From an uncultured Collinsella sp. (GTDB lineage Bacteria > Actinomycetota > Coriobacteriia > Coriobacteriales > Coriobacteriaceae): DNA of 22,168 nucleotides. Location: positions 1 through 22,168 of the forward strand of contig CATVTM010000035.1 in NCBI GenBank assembly GCA_958346935.1, written 5' to 3'. Below, one piece after another: positions 14,788-20,734 of this stretch. The notes beneath the pieces are model-generated. The model was given only the letters and a program-made list of their open reading frames with translations, was not told the origin of the DNA and made no database searches. A program made the position numbers and the translations under genes. The stretch's first letter is position 1. Every line of letters starts with the position of its first letter.

Positions 14788-14894
14788 GTATCCTCCCATA
14801 ACGGTTGAATGATAGTTATCCATACAGTTCGATATTCTAGCAGCTCGGCTCATTTGGGCTATACAGATAAGGCATTGGCGGGATGGTTTTTCAA

Positions 14895-14931
14895 ACGAAA
14901 AGCGCCCGCGGCCAAATGGTCGCGGGCGCTT
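14895..14931 (-). terminator. Rho-independent terminator of the PTS EIIA gene
   Basis: AAGCGCCCGCGGCC (14900-14913) pairs with GGTCGCGGGCGCTT (14918-14931), with one G-T pair and the loop AAAT, and has CTTTTCG on the minus strand. It separates the EIIA gene from asnS. Confidence 0.9.
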
Positions 14932-14968
14932 GACGAGGTGCCTTTTGGCTGTGTGGCGCGGGGCCTGG

Positions 14969-15532
14969 CTACTTGGTCTTGGCAACCAGCAGCGGATCGC
15001 CAAGCTTGACGAGCGGATTGCCGCCGATAAGCGTGCCAGACTCGCCGACGTGGTCGATGCTCTTGAGGCGGTCGAGCTCAGAGATGATGACGGTCACGAT
15101 GTCCTCGTGACCGGCGGCCTTGATAGCGTCGCGGTCGAAGCTGATGAGCGGCTGGCCGGCCTTGACCGTGTCGCCCATCTCGACAAAGCGGGCAAAACCC
15201 TTGCCGTTCATTTCCACGGTGCCCAGGCCAACATGGATGAACACGCGAAGACCGTCCTCGGTGATCATGCCGATGGAGTGGTTGGTGACGGTGGTGGCGC
15301 CGATACGGCCGTTAGCGGGGGCGTAAATGGTGCCGGTAATGGGCTCGATGCCGTAGCCCTGGCCGAGCATGCCCGAGGCGATGGTCTCGTCGGGAACCTC
15401 ACTCAGATTGACGAGCACGCCGTTGACAGGAGCGTAGATGACGCCTTCGCGGGTGGCGAAGCTTGCTGCGGGCGGAACGGACGCCTCGCCCGACGAAGTG
15501 AACGTGGACTTGAGCGAATCGAGCAGACCCAT
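14969..15532 (-). CDS. PTS glucose-type EIIA protein (Crr-like, free-standing)
   Basis: The 187-residue protein matches the EIIA-1 fold that passes phosphate from HPr to a sugar EIIB. The signature GLRVFIHVGLGTVEM places the phosphorylated histidine at H100, and the second active-site histidine is H85 in NHSIG. The 15-residue spacing equals that of H75/H90 in E. coli EIIA-Glc. Typical motifs APVNGVLV and GTIYAPANGRIG also occur. The ORF extends to 15610, but GGAGG lies six bases before the ATG at 15532. No EIIB or EIIC is adjacent, so it must serve a permease encoded elsewhere and may also have signalling roles. Confidence 0.92.
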   Translation of the reverse strand: MGLLDSLKSTFTSSGEASVPPAASFATREGVIYAPVNGVLVNLSEVPDETIASGMLGQGYGIEPITGTIYAPANGRIGATTVTNHSIGMITEDGLRVFIHVGLGTVEMNGKGFARFVEMGDTVKAGQPLISFDRDAIKAAGHEDIVTVIISELDRLKSIDHVGESGTLIGGNPLVKLGDPLLVAKTK

Positions 15533-15582
15533 AGATGCCTCCAACGTATCAGGCGCGCATGTTGCACGCGTGTGGTTTGCCG

Positions 15583-15592
15583 GAAACGTTTC
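15583..15592. promoter_or_regulatory. Palindrome resembling a LacI/CcpA-type operator
   Basis: GAAACGTTTC is a perfect 10-bp palindrome with a central CG, like many LacI-family operators. It lies about 25 bp downstream of the inferred EIIA transcription start, a position suitable for repression. Confidence 0.35.
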
Positions 15593-15623
15593 GTACGTGT
15601 TTCCCAGCACGGTCAGCGCTCCT

Positions 15624-15652
15624 ATTTTACGCTGTCCAACGATACCTCTGAA
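15624..15652 (-). promoter_or_regulatory. Promoter candidate of the PTS EIIA gene
   Basis: On the minus strand TTCAGA (15652-15647), a 17-bp spacer and TAAAAT (15629-15624) match the sigma-70 consensus at 4/6 and 5/6. The predicted leader is about 85 nt and contains the palindrome at 15583-15592. Confidence 0.5.
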
Positions 15653-15778
15653 CAGCGATTTTGTGATATATCAGTTGAAGGCCAACTTATTGCGGGGGTG
15701 TTTCTGCGCCGCGGGCTCAAGTGGGGTACGCTAAGGTGCGAAAAACGAGTGCGCACGAATCGCACGGAGGGAGCACCT

Positions 15779-16681
15779 ATGATTATTGAGAACCATGCGC
15801 TGTGGGGCGAGGAGCCGACCGTGGATTATCCGGCGACGTTTACGTATCTGGGTGCCGAGCCGCTGCCCGACAAGCCCAATGGCCGCCGCCCCGCGGTGAT
15901 CATCTGCGGCGGAGGCGGGTTTACGCATATCGCTCCGCACGAGCAGGACCCGGTGGCGTTTGCGTTTTTGGACCGCGGCTACCAGGCCTTTGTGCTCAAC
16001 TATGTGACGAGCGCCACGGGCGACGTGAGCTTTCCGCACCCGCAGGCGGACCTCGCCAAGATGGTCGCTACCGTGCGCGCCAACGCCGACGAGTGGCATG
16101 TCGATCCCAAGCGCGTGTGCATCGTGGGCTTCTCGGCGGGCGGCATGATTTGCGCCTCGTTGGCAACGCAGTGGAAGACCGGACCCTTCGCGGGCCTTGC
16201 CGGGGCTCGTCCGGAGGATATTCGTCCCGACGCCGTGGTGCTGGGCTATCCGTTGCTTGACCTCGCCTATGTGCGCGATATGCAGACGCGCGACCCGCGC
16301 ATCGACCTGCGCGTGCCCAAGACGGGTGGCAAGACGGGGCGCGATTTGCTCAACGACTATCTGTCGATGGTGACGGGCGGCGAGGCGACCGATGAGCACC
16401 TGACCGACATTTGCCCTACCACGCACGTTTCGCGCCAGATGCCCCCGACCTTTGTGTGGGGCGTTTCGGACGACAAGACGGCGCCGGTCGCGCAGGTCTA
16501 CCCGTTTGCGCAGCGCATGGCCGAGGAGGGCGTTGCATGCGAGATGCACGTCTTTGACCAGGGTGGCCACGGCCTTTCGCTCGGCAACGCCAATACTGCG
16601 GTCGACAACGAGGACAAGCAGGTAGCGGTCCGCCCCTGGATCCGCCTGGCCTTTAGGTTCCTAGGCCGTCACGGCTTTTAG
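15779..16681 (+). CDS. Alpha/beta hydrolase, acetyl-esterase-like
   Basis: The 300-residue protein has the nucleophile elbow GFSAGG (117-122, Ser119), the oxyanion-hole region IICGGGGFTH (41-50), an acid residue in VSDDKTAP (Asp231 or Asp232) and the catalytic histidine in GGHGLSL (His264). This layout is shared by carbohydrate acetyl esterases and xylan-esterase-like enzymes (BD-FAE/Aes type). The substrate is most likely an acetylated sugar or another small ester, but it cannot be fixed from sequence. There is no signal peptide, so it is cytoplasmic. The frame is open far upstream; the ATG at 15779 is preceded by CGGAGGGA and starts MIIENHALWGEEPTV, fitting the family. It appears monocistronic and converges on the GntR gene. 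Confidence 0.88.
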   Translation: MIIENHALWGEEPTVDYPATFTYLGAEPLPDKPNGRRPAVIICGGGGFTHIAPHEQDPVAFAFLDRGYQAFVLNYVTSATGDVSFPHPQADLAKMVATVRANADEWHVDPKRVCIVGFSAGGMICASLATQWKTGPFAGLAGARPEDIRPDAVVLGYPLLDLAYVRDMQTRDPRIDLRVPKTGGKTGRDLLNDYLSMVTGGEATDEHLTDICPTTHVSRQMPPTFVWGVSDDKTAPVAQVYPFAQRMAEEGVACEMHVFDQGGHGLSLGNANTAVDNEDKQVAVRPWIRLAFRFLGRHGF

Positions 16682-16690
16682 GCCGCTCGG

Positions 16691-16790
16691 CACGAGGGTG
16701 GAAAATCTCCCGTTTTTGGCCTGCTATTCGACTAAAAGTGGGAGATTATCCACTCTCGTGAGGCGAACGTCCGAAAATCCACTCTCGTCG
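16691..16790. repeat. 21-bp inverted repeat plus a third partial copy
   Basis: CACGAGGGTGGAAAATCTCCC (given as positions 16691-16711) pairs at 19 of 21 positions with 16740-16760 across a 28-base loop. The outer part recurs as ATCCACTCTCGT at 16777-16788, giving a direct third copy. It lies between the convergent hydrolase and GntR genes and could terminate both. Confidence 0.75.
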
Positions 16791-16795
16791 CCTTC

Positions 16796-17446
16796 CTACC
16801 AAACGGTGAACTGGGCGTTCTCCGTATTCCAATGGACATCGCGAACATAGTCTCGTACGCCCGCCGCATCTCGTGCTTCGAACAGTTCAAGAATATGAGC
16901 ATGCTCGTTGTTGGCTTTATTGAGCAGCTCGCACGCCGTCTCCTGGTCAACAGTCTCGTAATCGCGCTTGATAAAGCAACGCTCAAGCTGCGAAATCATG
17001 TCGCGCAGGCGGTCGTTGCCGCAGCGGTTGAAGTACGTAAGGTGAAAGTCTCGCTGAATGTCGTCGTACTTTCGAATAAGACCGCCTTGGATCGCAAGGT
17101 CCATCGATCCAACCAAAAACTTCAGCTGCATGATGTCCTCTTCGGTCAGGAGGGGACAGGCGAGGTATGCTGCCTGTCCGTCGAGCAGCCCCATAATCTC
17201 GAAGACCTCGACGGCGTTTTGTTGGTCAAAGCCGCGCACGCGGAATCCGCGGCGGGGGAGGTTGTCCAGATAGCCATCGCTTGCCAGCTGGATGAGCGCT
17301 TCGCGAACCGGCGTGCGTGACACGCCCATGGCATCGCAGATCGCTTGCTCGCTCACACGGTCGCCGGCCGAAAGCTCACCGGCGTCTATGCGACTCGAAA
17401 TATAGTCGTATACATGATCCTTCAGGGGTCTTCGGAGCGTTTCCAT
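16796..17446 (-). CDS. GntR-family regulator, FCD (FadR) subfamily
   Basis: The 216-residue protein has an N-terminal winged helix (residues about 7-70: LKDHVYDYISSRIDAGELSA, VSEQAICDAMGVSRTPVREA, then LIQLASDGYLDNLPRRGFRV) and an all-helical FCD ligand domain (about 76-205). Likely metal/ligand residues are H135 in RDFHLTYF, H182/H184 in EHAHILELF and H205 in DVHW. The usual acidic residue four before H135 is Gln here. FCD regulators usually bind carboxylic or amino acids and repress neighbouring catabolic genes. It is divergent from the DDAH gene across 254 bp containing palindromes, so it probably controls DDAH and the permease. AAGGAA precedes the ATG by about ten bases. Confidence 0.92.
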   Translation of the reverse strand: METLRRPLKDHVYDYISSRIDAGELSAGDRVSEQAICDAMGVSRTPVREALIQLASDGYLDNLPRRGFRVRGFDQQNAVEVFEIMGLLDGQAAYLACPLLTEEDIMQLKFLVGSMDLAIQGGLIRKYDDIQRDFHLTYFNRCGNDRLRDMISQLERCFIKRDYETVDQETACELLNKANNEHAHILELFEARDAAGVRDYVRDVHWNTENAQFTVW

Positions 17447-17566
17447 GGGCTTATATTCCTTAACTGTATATTTTAGAAATTAAATACGTTTTGCTTGAAT
17501 AGGCTACTTGAATTATAGAACGACCAGATAGATCGTACTACTTAACGCCAAGAAGTGAAAATACGC

Positions 17567-17617
17567 TTACCGGTAAATTCCTACCGTTCAGGATTGTATA
17601 CAATATACAAAACGGTA
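17567..17617. promoter_or_regulatory. Operator-like palindrome cluster between GntR and DDAH genes
   Basis: Three symmetric elements overlap. TTACCGGTAA (17567-17576) and ATTGTATACAAT (17593-17604) are perfect palindromes. TACCGTT (17582-17588) and AACGGTA (17611-17617) form an inverted pair enclosing the second palindrome. GTATAC with flanking symmetry is a form often bound by GntR/FCD proteins. A further GTATAC lies within the start of the GntR gene (17406-17411). I could not find a convincing -35 box. Confidence 0.5.
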
Positions 17618-17649
17618 AAGACGCCCTATGATAAAGCCATCGAAAGGAA

Positions 17650-17684
17650 GGCGGGCGCAAGAAGTCCCGCCCTCTACCAAGAGG
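17650..17684 (+). promoter_or_regulatory. Two small leader hairpins before the DDAH ribosome binding site
   Basis: GGCGGG (17650-17655) pairs with CCCGCC (17666-17671), and CCTC (17671-17674) pairs with GAGG (17681-17684). The strong AAGGAGG site follows at 17688-17694. The hairpins may influence mRNA stability or translation. Confidence 0.4.
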
Positions 17685-17700
17685 TCCAAGGAGGATCATC

Positions 17701-18477
17701 ATGACCAAGTTCAGCCACGTTATCATCCGTCGCCCCGGCAAGTCCCTGAGCAATGGCATCACGAGCGCCCCCGAGCTTGGCCAGCCCATCTACGAGCGTG
17801 CTATCGAGGAGCACTATGATTACGAGCATGCGCTCGAGCAGTGCGGCGTGGACGTGTCGGTGCTGCCGGCGCTCGAGCAGTATCCCGACAGCTGCTTTGT
17901 CGAGGACCCCGCCGTCATCACTCGCTGCGGCGCCATCATTACCAATCCCGGTGCCGACAGCCGCAACGGCGAGAAGGACGAGATTGAGCCGGTCGTTCGT
18001 CGCTTCTTTGATGACGAGCATGTGAAGCACATCGTTTCCCCCGGCACGCTCGACGGCGGCGACGTCATGATGGTCGGCGACCATTTCTACGTCGGTCGCT
18101 CCGCACGCACCAACGAAGAGGGCATCCGCCAGTTCTGCGAGATTCTCGAGGGCTGGGGTCTCGAGGGTTCCGAGGTTCCGCTGGAGGAGGTCCTGCACCT
18201 CAAGACGGGCGTCAACTACATCGAGGACAACAACATGCTCGTTTCCGGTGAGTTCATTGATAAGCCCGACTTTGCCCAGTACAACAAGATCGTCGTGCCC
18301 GAGGACGAGGCCTATGGCGCCAACTGTATCTGGGTCAACGGTACGGTTATCGTGGCCGAGGGCTATCCGACCGTGCTCAAGGCCGTGCAGGATCTGGGCT
18401 ACAAGACACTCGTTGTCGACACCTCCGAGTATCGCAAGGTCGACGGTGGTCTCTCCTGCCTGTCGCTGCGCTTCTAA
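17701..18477 (+). CDS. ddaH: N(G),N(G)-dimethylarginine dimethylaminohydrolase (DDAH)
   Basis: DDAH hydrolyses methylated arginines to citrulline plus methyl- or dimethylamine. The 258-residue product follows, as I recall it, the Pseudomonas aeruginosa enzyme throughout: RRPGKSLSNGITSAPELGQP, PDSCFVEDPAVIT, VGDHFYVGRSARTNEEG, VLHLKTGVNY, YGANCIWVNGTVI and VDTSEYRKVDGGLSCLSLRF. The catalytic pair is Cys253 and His166. The residue matching the bacterial active-site Glu is Asp118 in TLDGGD, as in mammalian DDAH. The fold belongs to the guanidino-group-modifying superfamily, so arginine-deiminase-like activity cannot be fully excluded, but the overall match is to DDAH. AAGGAGG precedes the ATG. 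An APC permease follows after 109 bp with a hairpin between, and a GntR regulator is divergent upstream. Confidence 0.88.
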   Translation: MTKFSHVIIRRPGKSLSNGITSAPELGQPIYERAIEEHYDYEHALEQCGVDVSVLPALEQYPDSCFVEDPAVITRCGAIITNPGADSRNGEKDEIEPVVRRFFDDEHVKHIVSPGTLDGGDVMMVGDHFYVGRSARTNEEGIRQFCEILEGWGLEGSEVPLEEVLHLKTGVNYIEDNNMLVSGEFIDKPDFAQYNKIVVPEDEAYGANCIWVNGTVIVAEGYPTVLKAVQDLGYKTLVVDTSEYRKVDGGLSCLSLRF

Positions 18478-18512
18478 CGCTGTAGCTGTAATAGCCTGCT
18501 GATCGCTTGACC

Positions 18513-18553
18513 GATGGCTCGGCACCCGATTCGGGACGTCCGGGCCATCTTTC
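18513..18553 (+). terminator. Hairpin terminator/attenuator between DDAH and permease genes
   Basis: GATGGCTCGG (18513-18522) pairs with CCGGGCCATC (18540-18549), enclosing CCCG/CGGG (18525-18528 / 18532-18535), and is followed by TTTCATT. It probably reduces rather than abolishes read-through to the permease gene, which has no clear promoter of its own. Confidence 0.6.
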
Positions 18554-18586
18554 ATTCGATCACATGATGAAGGGGGTGCACATACA

Positions 18587-20050
18587 ATGGCCTCTAAAGC
18601 TCAAAACGACGAGATTATCGACCCCAATGGTCTGGACCTCTTTCGACTGACCATGATGGTCATTACCGCCAGTATTTGCGGCGGTATCTTCTCTCTTGCT
18701 GGCGATATGGCCGCGGGCGGAGCCAATACCGGCGCAGTTATCGTCTCGTGGGGGATTTGCTTTATCGGCGTCTTTGCGCTGATGATGGTGTTCAACGGTT
18801 TGTCCCAGGCTCGTCCCGACCTGACCGGCGGTATCTATGCATATGCTGCGGCTGGCTTTGGCGATTACATTGGATTCAATTCCGCCTGGGGCTACTGGAT
18901 CAGCGCATGCCTTTCCAACGTGAGCTTTGCGCTCTTGCTGTTTAGCGCGCTGGGCTATTTCTTCCCTGCGTTTGGTGCGGGCAACAATCTGCTTTCCATC
19001 GTCTGCGCTAGCGTGTTTCTGTGGTTCCTTACCGCTCTGGTGCTTCGTGGCGTCAAGGAGGCCGCAGGCATTAACACGATCGTCACGTTGGCGAAACTGG
19101 TGCCGCTGGGACTCTTCGTGCTGAGCATTGTTCTCCTGGGTAAGTTCAACGTCGATATCTTTATGGACAACTTTTGGGGAGAGCCGGCTGGTCCTGGGTT
19201 TGGCGAGCAGGTTGTCTCGACCATGATTGCCCTTGTCTGGGTCTTCACAGGCATCGAGGGCGCTGTCGTCATCTCGGGCCGTGCAAAGTATGTGCGCGAC
19301 GTTGGTCGCTCGACGGCACTTGGATTTGCAGCGGTGTTCGTCCTGTATCTGATCATCTCGATGCTGTCGCTCGGCATTATGCCGCGCGAGGAGATGGCAC
19401 AGCTTGCAACGCCCTCCATGGCGGGAATTCTTGAGTGCGCAATCGGTCCGGTTGGTGCCGCCATCGTTAACCTGGGCGTTATCCTTTCGCTGGTCGGCGC
19501 TATGCTCGGCTATGTCATCATTGCATCCGAGACGCCTTTTGAAGCGGCGCGTCAGGGGTCGTTCCCCTTGGCATTTGCCAAGACGAACAAGCGCGATGCG
19601 CCGGTAATGACGGTTCTGGTGAGCTCGGGCATCACACAGCTCTTTCTGATTTTGTCGTTCGTGGCGGCGAGTACCTACCAGTTTTTCTATAGCTGCGCGG
19701 TTAATACGATTCTGGTCCCGTATGTCTGCTCGGCTGCCTATTACATGGTGATCGGCTGGAAGAACGAGCATCTGGATGGGCCTTATGCTCCGAGTGTCGG
19801 AAAAGCAAGGTTCTTCGGCACGCTCGGCTTTATCTATACGTTGTTCCTAGTGTGGTCGACGGGACTTCAAGGCGTCATGATCACCACGATTCTTTTTGCT
19901 CCGGCAATCCCCGTCTACATTGCGGGCGAGCGAGGCCGCGGTAAGCCGGTGCTTCCGCACCTGCACGATAAGGTGATCGCGGCGGTGGTCATTGTCGTGG
20001 CAATCATTTCACTGTATCTGCATTTCTCCGGCATTGCGCCGATTGTCTAG
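18587..20050 (+). CDS. APC-family amino acid permease, basic amino acid/polyamine antiporter type
   Basis: The 487-residue protein has about 12 membrane helices and the N-terminal APC signature FRLTMMVITASICGGIFSLA, followed by PDLTGGIYAYAAAGFGDYIG and WVFTGIEGAVVISGRAK. These features place it with the arginine-ornithine and related exchangers (APA group) such as ArcD/AguD-like proteins. Next to DDAH, the likely role is uptake of arginine or methylarginine in exchange for citrulline, ornithine or an amine. The precise substrate is an inference. GGGGGTG lies eight bases before the ATG. The 109-bp gap with a hairpin suggests cotranscription with DDAH under the divergent GntR regulator. A terminator follows about 110 bp after the stop. 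Confidence 0.9.
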   Translation: MASKAQNDEIIDPNGLDLFRLTMMVITASICGGIFSLAGDMAAGGANTGAVIVSWGICFIGVFALMMVFNGLSQARPDLTGGIYAYAAAGFGDYIGFNSAWGYWISACLSNVSFALLLFSALGYFFPAFGAGNNLLSIVCASVFLWFLTALVLRGVKEAAGINTIVTLAKLVPLGLFVLSIVLLGKFNVDIFMDNFWGEPAGPGFGEQVVSTMIALVWVFTGIEGAVVISGRAKYVRDVGRSTALGFAAVFVLYLIISMLSLGIMPREEMAQLATPSMAGILECAIGPVGAAIVNLGVILSLVGAMLGYVIIASETPFEAARQGSFPLAFAKTNKRDAPVMTVLVSSGITQLFLILSFVAASTYQFFYSCAVNTILVPYVCSAAYYMVIGWKNEHLDGPYAPSVGKARFFGTLGFIYTLFLVWSTGLQGVMITTILFAPAIPVYIAGERGRGKPVLPHLHDKVIAAVVIVVAIISLYLHFSGIAPIV

Positions 20051-20162
20051 GACTACGGTGAGCTTCATTGCTTGGTAAGCCGGCGGGGCATCGCATATCG
20101 GTGCAGCTCGGCATTCCGTAAACGAAGTGGGTCTCAGTAACGTGCCTTTGTGAGCGCCCACT

Positions 20163-20204
20163 AGGCCCGCGCTGATGACATTTTGTTGCCGGCGCGGGCC
20201 TTTA
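20163..20204 (+). terminator. Terminator downstream of the permease gene
   Basis: AGGCCCGCGC (20163-20172) pairs perfectly with GCGCGGGCCT (20192-20201), followed by TTTA. The stem is strong and the T tract short. Confidence 0.72.
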
Positions 20205-20205
20205 C

Positions 20206-20272
20206 AGTTGCGGTGGAATAGTTCCTGTTTTAGCTGGTTGAAGTCTCAAGCAGGAACTATTCCACCGCAACT
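20206..20272. repeat. Perfect 22-bp inverted repeat (hairpin)
   Basis: 20206-20227, beginning AGTTGCGGTGGAATAG, is exactly complementary to 20251-20272 across 23 bases, with up to three more pairs inside. It lies just before the 62-bp array but has a different arm spacing (45 rather than 29). It may be a related or separate element. Confidence 0.85.
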
Positions 20273-20291
20273 TGCTTTTTGATGCCCGGTC

Positions 20292-20572
20292 CGGAAGATG
20301 CGTCCCGGTTTTGCTTTTCAAAGTGGAATGCATTTTCTCGCAGAGGGGCGACCGGGAAAATGCGTCCCGGTCTGAGCGGGGATTCCGGGATGTAGTTTCC
20401 GCAAGAGGCCTGTTTGGGAAACCGTATCCCGTTTCGAGCTCAAATTCTGGGTCGCAGTTTCCCCGAGGGGTCTCGTTGGGAAACTGCGACCCGTTTCGAG
20501 CTTGAATAGTGGGACGCGCTTTCCGCAAGGGGCTCCTGAGGAAACTACGTCCCGGAATCCCTCTGCCGGGCT
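20292..20572. repeat. Tandem array of 62-bp hairpin units (four full, one partial)
   Basis: Left arms begin at 20325, 20387, 20449 and 20511, and right arms at 20354, 20416, 20478 and 20540, both exactly 62 apart. A lone right arm at 20292-20306 is one further period upstream. Arms have the form GGGACGCAGTTTCC ... GGAAACTGCGTCCC. The third unit is perfectly complementary (20449-20463 / 20478-20492), with T/A where the others have A/T at the fourth pair. Linkers share GTTTCGAGCT (20431, 20493). A 62-bp period is not a multiple of three, which argues against protein coding. Confidence 0.88.
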
Positions 20573-20575
20573 GCT

Positions 20576-20608
20576 TTGGTGCAAAGTAACCTGTCCCCTT
20601 TGCACCAA
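20576..20608 (+). repeat. Dispersed hairpin repeat, copy E
   Basis: TTGGTGCAAAG (20576-20586) pairs perfectly with CTTTGCACCAA (20598-20608) around TAACCTGTCCC. The loop matches copy D and the CAAAG...CTTTG stem base matches copies A-C, while the outer stem is different. It directly follows the 62-bp array. Confidence 0.82.
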
Positions 20609-20616
20609 TCTGTCGA

Positions 20617-20646
20617 TTGAATATCGTTGCATGTTCGCGCTATCAT
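20617..20646 (+). promoter_or_regulatory. Promoter candidate of feoAB
   Basis: TTGAAT (20617-20622), an 18-bp spacer and TATCAT (20641-20646) match the sigma-70 boxes at 4/6 and 5/6. Transcription would start near 20653, within the operator-like repeat. Confidence 0.5.
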
Positions 20647-20657
20647 GCATGGTTAAA

Positions 20658-20686
20658 TTGGTTAGCCATGGCAAACGGTTAACCAA
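20658..20686. promoter_or_regulatory. Candidate iron-responsive (DtxR/IdeR-like) operator
   Basis: TTGGTTAGCC (20658-20667) and GGTTAACCAA (20677-20686) form an inverted repeat with one mismatch and a 9-base spacer. GGTTAGCC equals the left half of the IdeR/DtxR consensus. It lies just after the predicted transcription start of an iron-uptake gene, where a repressor would act. The right half departs from the classical 19-mer, so this is a suggestion. Confidence 0.45.
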
Positions 20687-20734
20687 GGTAAACTAAATGC
20701 AACGCCCTGTGGGCGCCGGGGGAGGAACGCGGAC

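Noticed and set aside
13366..14808. 480-codon plus-strand frame opposite asnS
   Set aside because: It is a shadow of the asnS codon pattern: the asnS product on the other strand is unmistakable and the plus-strand product resembles nothing.
14788..15003. N-terminal extension of AsnRS
   Set aside because: It would add a poorly conserved basic segment running through the EIIA 3' end and terminator. The GTG at 14787 with GGGAGG gives the family length.
14930..15778. Upstream extension of the alpha/beta hydrolase frame
   Set aside because: The frame is open, but it runs antisense through the EIIA gene and its promoter. The hydrolase fold begins at 15779, after a good ribosome binding site.
17155..17179. 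GGACAGGC/GCCTGTCC inverted repeat as a further member of the dispersed hairpin family
   Set aside because: It lies inside the GntR coding sequence, which is intact there, and lacks the CAAAG/CTTTG stem. Resemblance to the loop core is probably chance.
18560..19771. 403-codon minus-strand frame opposite the permease
   Set aside because: The permease on the plus strand has clear membrane helices and a family signature. The minus frame is a charged, low-information translation.
20292..20572. CRISPR array
   Set aside because: The regular 62-bp period looks CRISPR-like at first, but there is no invariant repeat separated by unique spacers. Every unit is itself a hairpin with diverged arms, and no cas genes are present.
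20202..20686. Open reading frames of 77-122 codons across the hairpin array
   Set aside because: They exist on both strands because the repeats lack stops. A 62-bp period shifts frame each unit, and I saw no convincing ribosome binding site or known domain.
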